From: an uncultured Clostridia bacterium
GTDB lineage: Bacteria; Bacillota; Clostridia; Lachnospirales; Lachnospiraceae
DNA length: 52,584 nt
Direction: 5' to 3'
NCBI GenBank assembly: GCA_947643415.1
Contig: CANRWA010000025.1
Span: forward strand, 1 to 52,584
The position numbers and the translations under genes were made by a program. Position 1 is the first letter of the stretch; every line of letters begins with the position of its first letter. The notes under the pieces were generated by a model. The model searched no databases. It was not told the DNA's origin and saw nothing but the letters and a program-made list of their open reading frames with translations. This document shows positions 27,084 to 36,027 of the stretch, one piece after another.

Positions 27084-28567
27084 GAACACTCCCCCTTATC
27101 TTCTGTATTTACTTCCCATATTTTTTTCAAACTTCCCCTGTCAATTTTTCCAATCTGGTTCTTTGGTATCTCATCAATCACGATGATTTCATGTGGAACC
27201 TTATAATGTTCTAGATGCCCTTCCAAATATTTCTTCAGATTACCCACATCTACAGTATGTCCTGTTTCTTCTGTAATGTACAGGACAGGTATATAACCAA
27301 GAATTCCCCTCATATCTTCCACACCAATACAGGCACATTCCCGGACGCCGATATATTCCAATGCAGTATTTTCGATTTCTAAAGGTGATACTTTTTCTCC
27401 TCCTGTGTTAATCACATCATTATTTCTGCCAATTAAATAGATATATCCATCTTTATCCATATACCCAAGATCTTCAGAATAAAATATTCCTTTAGATAAA
27501 ACACTTTGCGTTGTTTTGGGATCATTATAGTATCCCATCATATTCATGTTACCCCGAATAGCAAGATGTCCAAAATGTGTCTTTGAAGAATCAATTTTTC
27601 TTCTGTCATCATCTACGATCCAAATGGAAACATTCTCAACTGCCCGTCCAATCGCAGTTATTTTTTCTGGATTTTTATCCAAACGCATATAAACGGTTCT
27701 GGCAGATTCCGTCGCACCATATGAATTATATAAACGTGTACCTTTTAATTGTTCAGACAATACCAGACGCATTTTTTTATCCAATGGGGCAGTACAGAAT
27801 TCTATTTTTTCTATATCCCCTAATAGCAGATCCAGTCTCTGTCTTGTCTGAAAATAAAGGACACGCAGGGCAGCGGGCACCATATATATGGTGTTACAGC
27901 TATGCACATGAATATTTTCATTTATTTTCTTTACAGAAGCTACACCATCCTGTAGTACGACAGTCCCCCCATTATATAAAACAGCCCGGAGTGTGGTAAG
28001 CCCAAATGCGTGATGCAGTGGCATCGTCAAAAGATTTATATCTTGTTGTGACATTTCCCCCCCAGTTATCACATTAAGTGCTCCCGCCACTTCATTTCGA
28101 TGACTGAGCATCACACCTTTTGGCATGCCAGTAGTGCCTGTCGTAAACAGGATATCTGCCAATGATCCTGGTTCATAATTGCCTTTTGTAATCGTAAAAT
28201 CCGATACTGTAAAAGAATCATAACAGTCTGCTCCAATTTCTGCCTGATTTAATATGATAAGCTTTGGTGAGATACTTTCAATCAGTTGGGACAACGATTT
28301 TATAGATGCCTTTTTTTCCACCACCACATTAACTGCCCCCAACCAGTGTACTGCACAGTACATTTCAACAAACTGCACTGTATGGTTAGATGCCAAAATA
28401 ACTTTATCTCCGTTTTTGATCCCACGTTCTGATAATTGTGATGCATATGACAAGATACCTTGTTTCAAATCATTATATGTTATCTCCGAATTATCAGTAA
28501 CAATTGCAGTTTTATTACATAACTGTTCTGCAAAATGCATAACTGCTTCCACAACTGAACCAAACAT
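27080..28567 (-). CDS. AMP-forming acyl ligase (acyl-CoA/acyl-ACP synthetase)
   Basis: This 495-residue ANL-superfamily enzyme activates a carboxylic acid as its adenylate and loads it on a thiol. Motifs are all present: P-loop FTTGTTGMPKG, YNSYGATESA, YSEDLGYMDKDGY, GRNNDVINTGGEKV and the C-terminal KNQIGKIDRG with the catalytic Lys. It follows the carrier at 28571 by three bases, which suggests that carrier as acceptor. Confidence 0.9.
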   Translation of the reverse strand: MFGSVVEAVMHFAEQLCNKTAIVTDNSEITYNDLKQGILSYASQLSERGIKNGDKVILASNHTVQFVEMYCAVHWLGAVNVVVEKKASIKSLSQLIESISPKLIILNQAEIGADCYDSFTVSDFTITKGNYEPGSLADILFTTGTTGMPKGVMLSHRNEVAGALNVITGGEMSQQDINLLTMPLHHAFGLTTLRAVLYNGGTVVLQDGVASVKKINENIHVHSCNTIYMVPAALRVLYFQTRQRLDLLLGDIEKIEFCTAPLDKKMRLVLSEQLKGTRLYNSYGATESARTVYMRLDKNPEKITAIGRAVENVSIWIVDDDRRKIDSSKTHFGHLAIRGNMNMMGYYNDPKTTQSVLSKGIFYSEDLGYMDKDGYIYLIGRNNDVINTGGEKVSPLEIENTALEYIGVRECACIGVEDMRGILGYIPVLYITEETGHTVDVGNLKKYLEGHLEHYKVPHEIIVIDEIPKNQIGKIDRGSLKKIWEVNTEDKGECS

Positions 28568-28570
28568 AGT

Positions 28571-28801
28571 TTACTGCACCTTTCCTAATGTTATTTTTTT
28601 AACGGCACTAAGGGAATCCATCTGCAGGATATCCTCGAATTCATACTTGACACCAAATGCATTCTCAAGTTTCATAACCAGTGACATACTGGCAAGAGAA
28701 TCCCATTCCTCCATATTGTCACTATTCATATCATCATTAAGCTCCATATCTTCATCCAATTCCATAACTTCCCTAAATATTTCTTCTATTTTTTCTTTCA
28801 T
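28571..28801 (-). CDS. Discrete acyl carrier protein (EWDSL type)
   Basis: 76 residues with the phosphopantetheine Ser at residue 35 in MEEWDSLASM and very acidic helices 1 and 2. It lies immediately upstream of the AMP ligase, which is its likely loading enzyme. GAGGT precedes the ATG. Confidence 0.88.
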   Translation of the reverse strand: MKEKIEEIFREVMELDEDMELNDDMNSDNMEEWDSLASMSLVMKLENAFGVKYEFEDILQMDSLSAVKKITLGKVQ

Positions 28802-28807
28802 AATACC

Positions 28808-29626
28808 TCACACTTTCTTATAAATATATGTATACACACCATCATACTTTAAGATATTCCTCTTCAGGGATCTGTCATTATTGGTATTGATCCAAGAGTA
28901 TTTCATAATTACATTATAATTATTTACGACTTCCATATGAGCACGTTTTTCCAAACAATATAAAACAGTGGCTGGCAATGAATTATAAGAAAAATTGGAA
29001 TAAAATTTCCTCCCTTGAATCTGAAAAATATACAAACTCCGTATTTTACCAGCAAGACGATAAACCAGAATCCATTTCTTTTTTGCATATTCCCGGACCT
29101 CATTAACAAAGGGAATATGATCTACCTCTTTGTCAAACACATTATTCAATAATTCTGTAATTTCTTCTGCATCATTCTCTGTGGCGTATTCACCAACGGT
29201 CTCATCATAATACGCATCCAAAATTTCTGAATGGGAACGTTTAAAATCTTTACCCTCAGTCAAAAAATTTATGCTTTTCCTTGTATAAGATGCAATTTGC
29301 CTGAAACCACCACCAAGGAAAACACCTTCCAATTCATTTTCCCCTTTGCATATATAATCAAGAATTGCCCCTTGAGGGAAACAACTTAACTCTTTTTCCA
29401 AGTCGGACACATTATAGGAGATAAAGAACATACGATATATTCCCCCTTCATCCTTATAAGCAAAAACAAGTGAAGAGTTTGTCAACCGGTAATCAACCTT
29501 TTTATGCATAATTTCTTCAGGCCAAAATTGATATATATTCATATATGTTTTACTTGAAGATGCTTTTGCTTTTTTCTTTATTTCATCCTGCAATATGAGT
29601 ATATCTTTCAATTCTCTCTGCTCCAT
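28808..29626 (-). CDS. GNAT-fold acyltransferase-like protein
   Basis: This 272-residue protein has no clear named family. The C-terminal half (about 140-270: ATENDAEEITELLNNVF, WILVYRLAGKIRSLYIFQIQG, LYCLEKRAHMEVV) has the strand-helix order of a GNAT N-acyltransferase, and the N-terminal half may be a second degenerate copy of the fold. A pathway role would be transfer of an acyl group from carrier or CoA to an amine. A perfect AAGGAGG precedes the ATG. Confidence 0.55.
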   Translation of the reverse strand: MEQRELKDILILQDEIKKKAKASSSKTYMNIYQFWPEEIMHKKVDYRLTNSSLVFAYKDEGGIYRMFFISYNVSDLEKELSCFPQGAILDYICKGENELEGVFLGGGFRQIASYTRKSINFLTEGKDFKRSHSEILDAYYDETVGEYATENDAEEITELLNNVFDKEVDHIPFVNEVREYAKKKWILVYRLAGKIRSLYIFQIQGRKFYSNFSYNSLPATVLYCLEKRAHMEVVNNYNVIMKYSWINTNNDRSLKRNILKYDGVYTYIYKKV

Positions 29627-29656
29627 AGATGACCTCCTTCTTTAATTTCACAATAC

Positions 29657-30427
29657 CTAAGAACTCTGGCGGGACGCATGTTCCTTTGTTCCCCATTCAG
29701 TAAAATATCCGGCTGTGACAGGCAATAAAGAACCCGTAATGTAATCACTTTTCCCAGATAATAAAAATTCCACATAATATGCAATCTGTCTTGGTGGGAT
29801 AATGCCAAACGGCTGATTTCTCTCGATTTTCTCACTCAAATCCGAGACCCCCACCGAATTTCTTGTCGGCAGATCCGTATCCACAAATGACGGCATCAAC
29901 GCATTCACACGAATTTTCCGTCTCGCAAATTCCTTTGCCATAACCTGTGTCACTGCATTTAAAGCTGCCTTGGATGCTGCATACCCAGCCAGTCCCTTAT
30001 CACACATCACAGCGGCCTGTGAAGAGATCGCCACCATACTGGCACCGTCATTTGAATATCTCTTCTTTGAGAAATACCTTCCTAACTCGGCAAATGCAAA
30101 ACAATTCAACTGCATCTGTTTCTCCATCATTTCCATCTGCTTTACCTTAATCGGCAAATTAGCTGATATGCCGGCACTATGAACCATGCCATCCAGCTTA
30201 AGTCCAGACGCCTGGAGAAATTTAAAGACTTCCTCGTAATGTTCAAAATCAAATAAATCATAAGCAATATAGGTATCATCCGGATTCAAATCTTCCACAA
30301 GTTCCTTTAATTTTTCTTCTGTTCTTGACAGGGCAATTACCCGATACCCCTGTCCGGAAAGATAGACACAAGTTTCCCTGCCAATTCCGGATGAAGCACC
30401 CGTAACTAGTATATTTTTTTTATCCAT
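29657..30427 (-). CDS. SDR-family ketoacyl reductase (FabG-like)
   Basis: This 256-residue classical SDR has TGASSGIGRE, the catalytic Ser in SMVAISSQAA and Tyr-Lys in GYAASKAAL. It is a paralogue of the SDRs at 26364 and 41278, all with the shared segment NRPFG/QPxGxIxPxxIAxYVEFLLS near the end. Probable role: beta-ketoacyl or keto-sugar reduction in the left pathway. Confidence 0.88.
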   Translation of the reverse strand: MDKKNILVTGASSGIGRETCVYLSGQGYRVIALSRTEEKLKELVEDLNPDDTYIAYDLFDFEHYEEVFKFLQASGLKLDGMVHSAGISANLPIKVKQMEMMEKQMQLNCFAFAELGRYFSKKRYSNDGASMVAISSQAAVMCDKGLAGYAASKAALNAVTQVMAKEFARRKIRVNALMPSFVDTDLPTRNSVGVSDLSEKIERNQPFGIIPPRQIAYYVEFLLSGKSDYITGSLLPVTAGYFTEWGTKEHASRQSS

Positions 30428-30480
30428 CTATCTCCTCCTATTCCTTTCAGATTTCGGTGGGACAACACAAGGTACACCAA

Positions 30481-30705
30481 TCAACCCCCGCTTTTTTTTA
30501 CCAATTCCGCAATCGCCTCAAGAGAAACAAAATTCTCAGAACGTACATCTGTCCCCGCTATCAGACAACCAAACTCATTTTCTAATTCGCTTACCAGGGT
30601 CGTTATATCAAAAGAGTCCAGATATCCGTCTTCTATAAAATTTTCACTGCTTTCAAAATCAAATTCCGGTTCCAGTTCTTTTAATATATTAAGTATTTTA
30701 TCCAT
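30481..30705 (-). CDS. Discrete carrier protein (DltC-like, LDSF type)
   Basis: 74 residues with the attachment Ser at residue 31 in GYLDSFDIT. This motif is closer to D-alanyl carrier proteins (DltC) than to fatty-acid ACP. It stands right downstream of the amino-acid adenylation gene (30741), so the pair probably forms a loading unit for an amino acid. Confidence 0.85.
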   Translation of the reverse strand: MDKILNILKELEPEFDFESSENFIEDGYLDSFDITTLVSELENEFGCLIAGTDVRSENFVSLEAIAELVKKSGG

Positions 30706-30740
30706 GGATGATGCCTCCTTTTGAATATAATAGAATTTTT

Positions 30741-32267
30741 TTATCTACTATATATATATTGTTTTTTCAATTCTTTCCGGTCAATTTTGCCATTGTCATT
30801 ATATGGCATTTTATCTACTTTCCAGAATTCTTTTGGAATCATGTATTTGGGCAACAGGTTCTTCAGAAGCCTGCGAATCGCTATGTCATCAATTCCTTCT
30901 GTAGACTGGTAGACAGAAATAATCTTCTGATCATTCTCGTCATATAGGCAGCAGGCATTATCAATCCCATCGATACTAAGAATGGCTGTCTCAATTTCTC
31001 CCAGTTCAATTCGGTATCCTCTGTATTTAATCTGGAAATCCTTTCTCCCATCAAACATGATTTCGCCATACTGGTTGTAATGTGCCAAATCACCCGTATG
31101 ATAAATCTTCTCATCATAATAAGAATTCAATGGATTCTGTGTAAACACTTCCTGCGTTTTTTGAGGATTTCCATAATATCCCATTGCCAGGGAAGTTCCC
31201 CTGACACACAGCTCCCCCATTACATCTTTCTGTGTTATCTCATTTCCATCATCATCAAAAAGAATAATTTCTGTATTCCTGCACGCATTTCCAATCGGCA
31301 GCGGATCATCATCTGCAAATTCTCTATTTATACGGTAAAAAGAACAAACATCTGTTATCTCTGTAGGTCCATACAAATTTGCATATACCGCATCCGGCAA
31401 TACCTTTCTCCATATATTTAAATGTTTGTTTGGCATTACCTCCCCACAAAATAAAATTTTGTGAATGGATTTTAAATCAAACTGCTCCAGCAAACCGCTG
31501 TTCGCAGCTCCTACCAGCGCCGATGGAACCCAGAAAATAAACGTAATCTGTCTTTTTTCCAGGTAAGAGAGCAAATCAGCCTGTAATGCAAAATAGATTT
31601 CCGGCGTAATATAAAGCGTGGCGCCCCTGCTCATGCAAAGATATATGTCCAAAATTGAATTATCAAAATAGAAGGGCGCCTGGTTAGCGATCCTCTCATT
31701 TTCACCAATCGAAAATTCCTCCGCCGCCCAATCAATATAGTCTATAATGCTTCTCTGTGTGATTGATACCCCCTTCGGAACTCCAGTAGAACCGGAAGTA
31801 AAAAAGACATATGCCAAATCTGTATCAATAATCCTGTTTAAATATTGCTCTGAACAAAGATCTTTTTTCCCAAAGTCAATATCCTCCAGCAATAAAAGCA
31901 GTTTTTCCTCCACCCCATTTGCCAGAAGATTTTCAGCATTTTTCTTGTCCGTTACGATTAGTTGCGGCTCCAAACACTTAAGTATCCCCTCCACTTTTTG
32001 AAATGGAAACCTGACGTCTGTAGGTGTGTAATAATTTCCGCTATATAAAATAGCCGCAAAAGAAATCAGTATCTGAGTACCCTTTGGTAAATAAACTAAA
32101 ACCGGGCAATGCCTTTTCCCAAGACGATCGCCGATCACTTCCGCCAGACATAATGCCTGGTCCTTCCATTCACTGAATGTCACACTGTATTTTTCATCCG
32201 ATACCGCTAATTTGTCTGGAAAATTCTTAGCTGATTCTTCCAAATAACACAAAACTGAATTTTTCAT
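30741..32267 (-). CDS. Stand-alone amino-acid adenylation enzyme (DltA/NRPS A-domain type)
   Basis: This ~508-residue ANL enzyme has the NRPS-style core motifs: FFTSGSTGVPKG, the A4-like FYFDNSILDIY whose Asp usually holds an amino-acid amine, NLYGPTEITD, YHTGDLA, KYRGYRIELGEIE and NDNGKIDRKEL. It has no condensation or thioesterase domain. An ATG at 32285 is in frame, but its own codons form the GGAGG preceding the ATG at 32267, which I prefer. With the DltC-like carrier at 30481 it probably supplies an aminoacyl thioester to the left pathway. Specificity cannot be read safely. Confidence 0.85.
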   Translation of the reverse strand: MKNSVLCYLEESAKNFPDKLAVSDEKYSVTFSEWKDQALCLAEVIGDRLGKRHCPVLVYLPKGTQILISFAAILYSGNYYTPTDVRFPFQKVEGILKCLEPQLIVTDKKNAENLLANGVEEKLLLLLEDIDFGKKDLCSEQYLNRIIDTDLAYVFFTSGSTGVPKGVSITQRSIIDYIDWAAEEFSIGENERIANQAPFYFDNSILDIYLCMSRGATLYITPEIYFALQADLLSYLEKRQITFIFWVPSALVGAANSGLLEQFDLKSIHKILFCGEVMPNKHLNIWRKVLPDAVYANLYGPTEITDVCSFYRINREFADDDPLPIGNACRNTEIILFDDDGNEITQKDVMGELCVRGTSLAMGYYGNPQKTQEVFTQNPLNSYYDEKIYHTGDLAHYNQYGEIMFDGRKDFQIKYRGYRIELGEIETAILSIDGIDNACCLYDENDQKIISVYQSTEGIDDIAIRRLLKNLLPKYMIPKEFWKVDKMPYNDNGKIDRKELKKQYIYSR

Positions 32268-32311
32268 TCTGATCCTGTCCTCCATTCACTGTAATCATTT
32301 CTTCTTAATCC

Positions 32312-33346
32312 CTACAAATCCGTAGTAATATTTTCACAGAAAATAAAATTATTAAGTGTCAAAAAAGCCCCGCCCCACTCTGCTCCAAGACCATAACCAC
32401 AGATCAGGACGAAATGCCCATCCCCGCCAAGCAGCTCACTGCCATAATGATCAACAATGCCAATCGGATTTAACGTTGCACTCATATCTCCATATTTCGC
32501 AACCAGATCCATCGATACCCGGTCTTTATCAATTGCCAGTTTATCGGCAAATTTTCGAACGGACAATTCATTGGCCTGTATGAAAAAGAAGTGTTCCACT
32601 TCATTTAAATCCACGTGGGCATAATCTGCCAATTGCTGCACAAAATCTGGAACACGCTGTTGATAAAAAAGGAATGATTCTCTCGCAGTATCCAAGTGCA
32701 GATCACATTTCCCCGTATGATAAAGATCTGCATATGCGCCCTGCCGATTGGAAACCAGACTGCCTGCTTCCCCATTCGTTTTCATCATGAAGGGAATCTC
32801 ACAATCATATTCAGTATTCTCTACAATGGTTATGCTTGCCCCATCACCTCCATAGGGAGGAGTATCATATATTTCTTTTTCACCGTTCAACCGATTCCGC
32901 ACATCCCCGGTAAAAAGAAGGACTTTTTTATTTTCGTCCAGTGCCTCCAAAATGCAAAATGCCTGCATCAAGCCCTTTATGTACCCAGAGCATCCTGCCC
33001 AGGAATCAACCGTCAGGATATCTACAGGCAGTTCAAATGCCCCATGGATCTGATTTGATATATGCGGCACATAGTAATCCGGGCTGAAGGAAATTACAAG
33101 AATGGCTCCGATCTCCTCTTTTTCTATGTATCCCTTTTCCAAAAGGTACTGCATACCTTTTATACAAAGCTGCGCTGTCGTCGTGTCCTTTTTTGTCCGG
33201 TAACGTTTCCCATAACCCATATTCCTTTTTATCATTAAGTTGCGAGGGGTTGCTCCCCCTCTCATTTCCTCTTCAAAATCACATGAGGTTTCTGGCAAAA
33301 TGCCAAGAATACCCGAAATTCTTTTATTGCGGAATACCGTTTCCAT
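32312..33346 (-). CDS. KAS III-like protein with His and Asn lost
   Basis: This 344-residue KAS III homologue keeps the Cys (C119 in WAGCSGY), but the triad His is Ile (I256, FFFIQAN instead of FFHQAN) and the triad Asn is Asp (D287, KYGDMSA). It cannot run normal decarboxylative condensation. It lies directly after the intact paralogue 33358-34425 with 11 bases between them, and they share the early motif RxRTKKDT and the same C-terminal order. A heterodimer of active and inactive subunits (as in PqsBC or KS-alpha/CLF) or a Cys-dependent acyl transferase is likely. Start: ATG at 33346 with GAGGAGG six bases upstream. Confidence 0.85.
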   Translation of the reverse strand: METVFRNKRISGILGILPETSCDFEEEMRGGATPRNLMIKRNMGYGKRYRTKKDTTTAQLCIKGMQYLLEKGYIEKEEIGAILVISFSPDYYVPHISNQIHGAFELPVDILTVDSWAGCSGYIKGLMQAFCILEALDENKKVLLFTGDVRNRLNGEKEIYDTPPYGGDGASITIVENTEYDCEIPFMMKTNGEAGSLVSNRQGAYADLYHTGKCDLHLDTARESFLFYQQRVPDFVQQLADYAHVDLNEVEHFFFIQANELSVRKFADKLAIDKDRVSMDLVAKYGDMSATLNPIGIVDHYGSELLGGDGHFVLICGYGLGAEWGGAFLTLNNFIFCENITTDL

Positions 33347-33357
33347 AAAATGCCTCC

Positions 33358-34425
33358 TCAATATGCCGACTCAATCATCCTGCAGAAATCCATTTCCCCC
33401 AATTCCATCACCAGGGCCGCCCATGCAAGTCCGGCGCCAAATCCTGCCAGACAACAATATGTTTTCTCCTGCAACATAGCTTGCGAGGCATGATCTGTAA
33501 TTACCATAGGAATCGTTGAGGAATTTGAATTTCCATATTTTTCAACAAGATCCATAGGGGTTTTCTCTGTGGGGATACCCAACGAATCAACAAGTTTTTC
33601 TAAAATAAACCGATTCGGCTGATGAAAGAAATAGTAAGCCATATCTTCCTTCTCTTTACCTGCATCTTCCAAAATCTCATTTATCAAAGGCGGAACTTCC
33701 ATCTCAACAAAATTAAAAACAAAAGAGCCGTCCATCCACATTTTCATCCCGTTCCCAATTCTGCCATCCGGCAATACCACCTGCGCATCATCCACCGTAT
33801 ATACCGGATATTTAAAAGCGCCTGCCGGGATGATAAGATTTTCTCCCTGGCTCCCATCCGAATAAAACCGAAAATAAATCTCAGAATAATCTGTATTATT
33901 CTCAATCACACTGATTGAAGCTGCATCTCCTCCAAACGCAGGCTCCTCAGACTTCTCTTCATTCTCCCTCTCCCGGTTTAAAATATCTCCCGTAAACAGA
34001 AGAACCTTTTTGTCAGAGAGATGGTTCAGAAGCATAAACGCCTGTGCAAGCCCGACCACATAGCCGGCACATGCCTGAGGAATATCTATACATATTGTAT
34101 CTTCCGGAAAGCCGAATTCACCATGCAGAATATGGCTTACCTGTGGGATCAGGTAGTCCTGTGTCAATGTCACCACCACAATGGCTCCAATCTCTTCCTT
34201 ATTTATCATGTGATTTTCCAACATGTAAGAAAGTCCATATTTATATAGATCAGATACATTTGTATCCTTTTTTGTCCGGCGCCGTTTGTCAAAACCGATA
34301 ATCCTTTTTAGACGGCGTATACGGCTTACGCTTTCTGCCAGAATCGTATCTTCAAAGGAGCACTCATGTTCCGGCAGAACTGTTAAAATTCCAGAAATTT
34401 TTTTCCCTTTCCAAACCGCTTTCAT
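33358..34425 (-). CDS. KAS III (FabH-like) condensing enzyme, full triad
   Basis: This 355-residue KAS III has C119 in PQACAGY, H268 in YYFFHQPN and N299 in KYGNSNSST, so the triad is intact. It is the partner candidate for the degenerate KAS III that follows. Its ATG overlaps the stop of the LDSY-type carrier (ATGA), which suggests that carrier supplies or receives its acyl chain. Confidence 0.88.
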   Translation of the reverse strand: MKAVWKGKKISGILTVLPEHECSFEDTILAESVSRIRRLKRIIGFDKRRRTKKDTNVSDLYKYGLSYMLENHMINKEEIGAIVVVTLTQDYLIPQVSHILHGEFGFPEDTICIDIPQACAGYVVGLAQAFMLLNHLSDKKVLLFTGDILNRERENEEKSEEPAFGGDAASISVIENNTDYSEIYFRFYSDGSQGENLIIPAGAFKYPVYTVDDAQVVLPDGRIGNGMKMWMDGSFVFNFVEMEVPPLINEILEDAGKEKEDMAYYFFHQPNRFILEKLVDSLGIPTEKTPMDLVEKYGNSNSSTIPMVITDHASQAMLQEKTYCCLAGFGAGLAWAALVMELGEMDFCRMIESAY

Positions 34426-34661
34426 GCCGTCCCACCATTCCTCTGTATCGTTTTTACAATCCGCTCCAAACTCCGGAAATTATCTAAAATGATCTCCAAC
34501 CCATCAATTGACACATCAAATGTTTCTTCTATACGGGAGACCAGTTCAATCATATCATAGGAATCTAACAGTTCTTCACCAATGAAATTCTCGCTCTCCG
34601 TATAATCATTTTCAGGATGCATTTCTTTCAATATTTGTAACACCTTTTCTTCCATACTCAT
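34422..34661 (-). CDS. Discrete carrier protein (LLDSYD type)
   Basis: 79 residues with the attachment Ser at residue 34 in EELLDSYDMIEL. It is closely related to the carrier at 30481 (both have a long SENFI segment before the Ser). GGAGG precedes the ATG. It is the second gene of the left operon and overlaps the intact KAS III gene. Confidence 0.87.
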   Translation of the reverse strand: MSMEEKVLQILKEMHPENDYTESENFIGEELLDSYDMIELVSRIEETFDVSIDGLEIILDNFRSLERIVKTIQRNGGTA

Positions 34662-34733
34662 TATTTTTTCCTCCTAATATAATGCACCTGTATTTCGCAT
34701 GGTGCTTCTTTTTCTATATATAATCGGGATGTT

Positions 34734-35726
34734 TCAACACGGTCTGTCCTGGTCGCCGTCCCCCCGGAACATCCTAAGCCCATCCAACCGGGCATCAATT
34801 AATCTGATAGAAATATTTTCCCTCACAAATGGATGAAAATAATTGGGAATTATGTTCTCGCAGTTCTCATCACATCGGCAAAACCCGCCTTCTTCATATA
34901 TTTCTACCGGAACACCATAGGAATACACGTCTACAAATTCGTACCCTCTTTCCTCCATAAGACGGTCAAGTGCCTCTGCGATCTCTCCCAGATCTTCCAT
35001 CCTTCCATAATGGTCAATGATTTCACACACTTTACCACCTTCCGCCATCTCATCTCTGGTAACGAGGACAGAATGGGATTCATTATCAGGAGACACCACT
35101 TTCCATATATCATAATGAAAAACAGGATGCTGAAAATAGCGCTTCTCTATATAGGAATAATCTTTACACAAAATCCGTTCCGTCAGCTTCGTCTCCGGAA
35201 TGATCCGCTTCATTTCTTCCACTGCATGGATACTTTCCAGATGGCAGCCTGCTCCCGTTATTTTCGGAATAATTTTCGTTTTTACTGTCGCGACTTTATA
35301 ATTATCTATATCTGCCAAACGATAATAATGGTCCATCGCCACGACTTTTTTCCCACGCAACGTATGGATTCTGACTGTCTTGTCGCTAAATCCCAGTCCA
35401 AAACAATATCTCGCATTCAGTTTACGGAGCATATAATCATTCAATTCAAGCCCAAGAATGGGGTCACCGCTTTTTATTACCTGCCACGTGCATCCGGAAA
35501 CATCTGGATGATTGCTTTTATTGTATATAACAGCGCCGACCATCCCATAGATTTTTTTGCTATCCTCATCCACCCCGATGAACATATTGACTTTATCCTC
35601 ATCCACAAACTGCCACTCAAAAAAATCCCTGTCCTTTGCAAGAATATTTCCTGGTTTCCAGTGTTCATCCATGAACCGCATAATACCGGGGATATCTTCA
35701 AATACAGCTCTTCTTATTGTGATCAC
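34734..35726 (-). CDS. GNAT-like acyltransferase, first gene of left operon
   Basis: This 330-residue protein begins with a GNAT-like N-terminus (ITIRRAVFEDIPGIMRFMDEHW) and ends with RMFRGDGDQDRPC. Its homologue at 38265-39257 opens the right operon, has the same length and the same last ten residues (FRGDGDQDRPC), and by eye more than half the positions agree. The start is GTG at 35726 with GGAGGAG eight bases before. The role is not known; an N-acyltransferase acting on an amino sugar or amino lipid is a reasonable guess. The gene follows the leader hairpin at 35778-35808. Confidence 0.75.
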   Translation of the reverse strand: MITIRRAVFEDIPGIMRFMDEHWKPGNILAKDRDFFEWQFVDEDKVNMFIGVDEDSKKIYGMVGAVIYNKSNHPDVSGCTWQVIKSGDPILGLELNDYMLRKLNARYCFGLGFSDKTVRIHTLRGKKVVAMDHYYRLADIDNYKVATVKTKIIPKITGAGCHLESIHAVEEMKRIIPETKLTERILCKDYSYIEKRYFQHPVFHYDIWKVVSPDNESHSVLVTRDEMAEGGKVCEIIDHYGRMEDLGEIAEALDRLMEERGYEFVDVYSYGVPVEIYEEGGFCRCDENCENIIPNYFHPFVRENISIRLIDARLDGLRMFRGDGDQDRPC

Positions 35727-35777
35727 AGTATTGTCTCCTCCGCAAATTATGTTTATTAGCCGATTACCGCAACAATC

Positions 35778-35808
35778 AAAAAAAACTGTCCATATCTTCA
35801 GGCACAGT
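35778..35808 (-). terminator. Attenuator hairpin before the left operon
   Basis: On the minus strand ACTGTGCC (35801-35808) pairs with GGACAGT (35785-35791) with one bulged base, followed by eight Ts (complement of 35778-35785). It sits about 50-80 bases before the GTG of the first gene and after the recombination site, so transcripts entering from the invertible segment must pass it. A matching hairpin stands at 38196-38230. Confidence 0.75.
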
Positions 35809-35821
35809 CACTCTTTTCCCT

Positions 35822-35898
35822 TATTTCGTGCCTCCATGCATCTTTTTTGATTAAAGCATCCCTGCTAAAAGTTATCCTTAAGATAAAAACTTAAGGAT
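35822..35898 (-). repeat. Left inverted repeat with recombination core
   Basis: These 77 bp match 38109-38184 in inverted orientation with only two substitutions and one single-base indel. The inner end (35874-35898) is a perfect dyad of 9-bp arms, ATCCTTAAG and CTTAAGGAT, around a 7-bp spacer ATAAAAA, the layout of a tyrosine-recombinase crossover site. The outer ~51 bp form the 5' leader of the left operon and include a six-codon frame (35841 to 35821, M-H-G-G-T-K). Confidence 0.9.
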
Positions 35899-35927
35899 GT
35901 CCTGAACGGACTTATAAAAACAAAAAT

Positions 35928-35933
35928 ATTATA
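35928..35933 (-). promoter_or_regulatory. Possible -10 element firing out of the segment to the left
   Basis: TATAAT on the minus strand, 30 bp inside the left recombination core. No good -35 hexamer is found at 16-18 bp, so this is only a candidate for the promoter carried by the invertible segment. Confidence 0.3.
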
Positions 35934-36027
35934 TTGGGACGAAAGGATAAAGAATGGAAACATTAGAGTTTCTTTTTTCGAATCTGAATAATTTAAAACT
36001 AAGAAGCCATTCGCTAGACATGCCCCG

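Noticed and set aside
34833-35759. A 308-codon plus-strand frame over the first left-operon gene
   Set aside because: The minus-strand frame has a clear homologue at 38265-39257 and a strong GGAGGAG; the plus frame is its shadow and has no family features.
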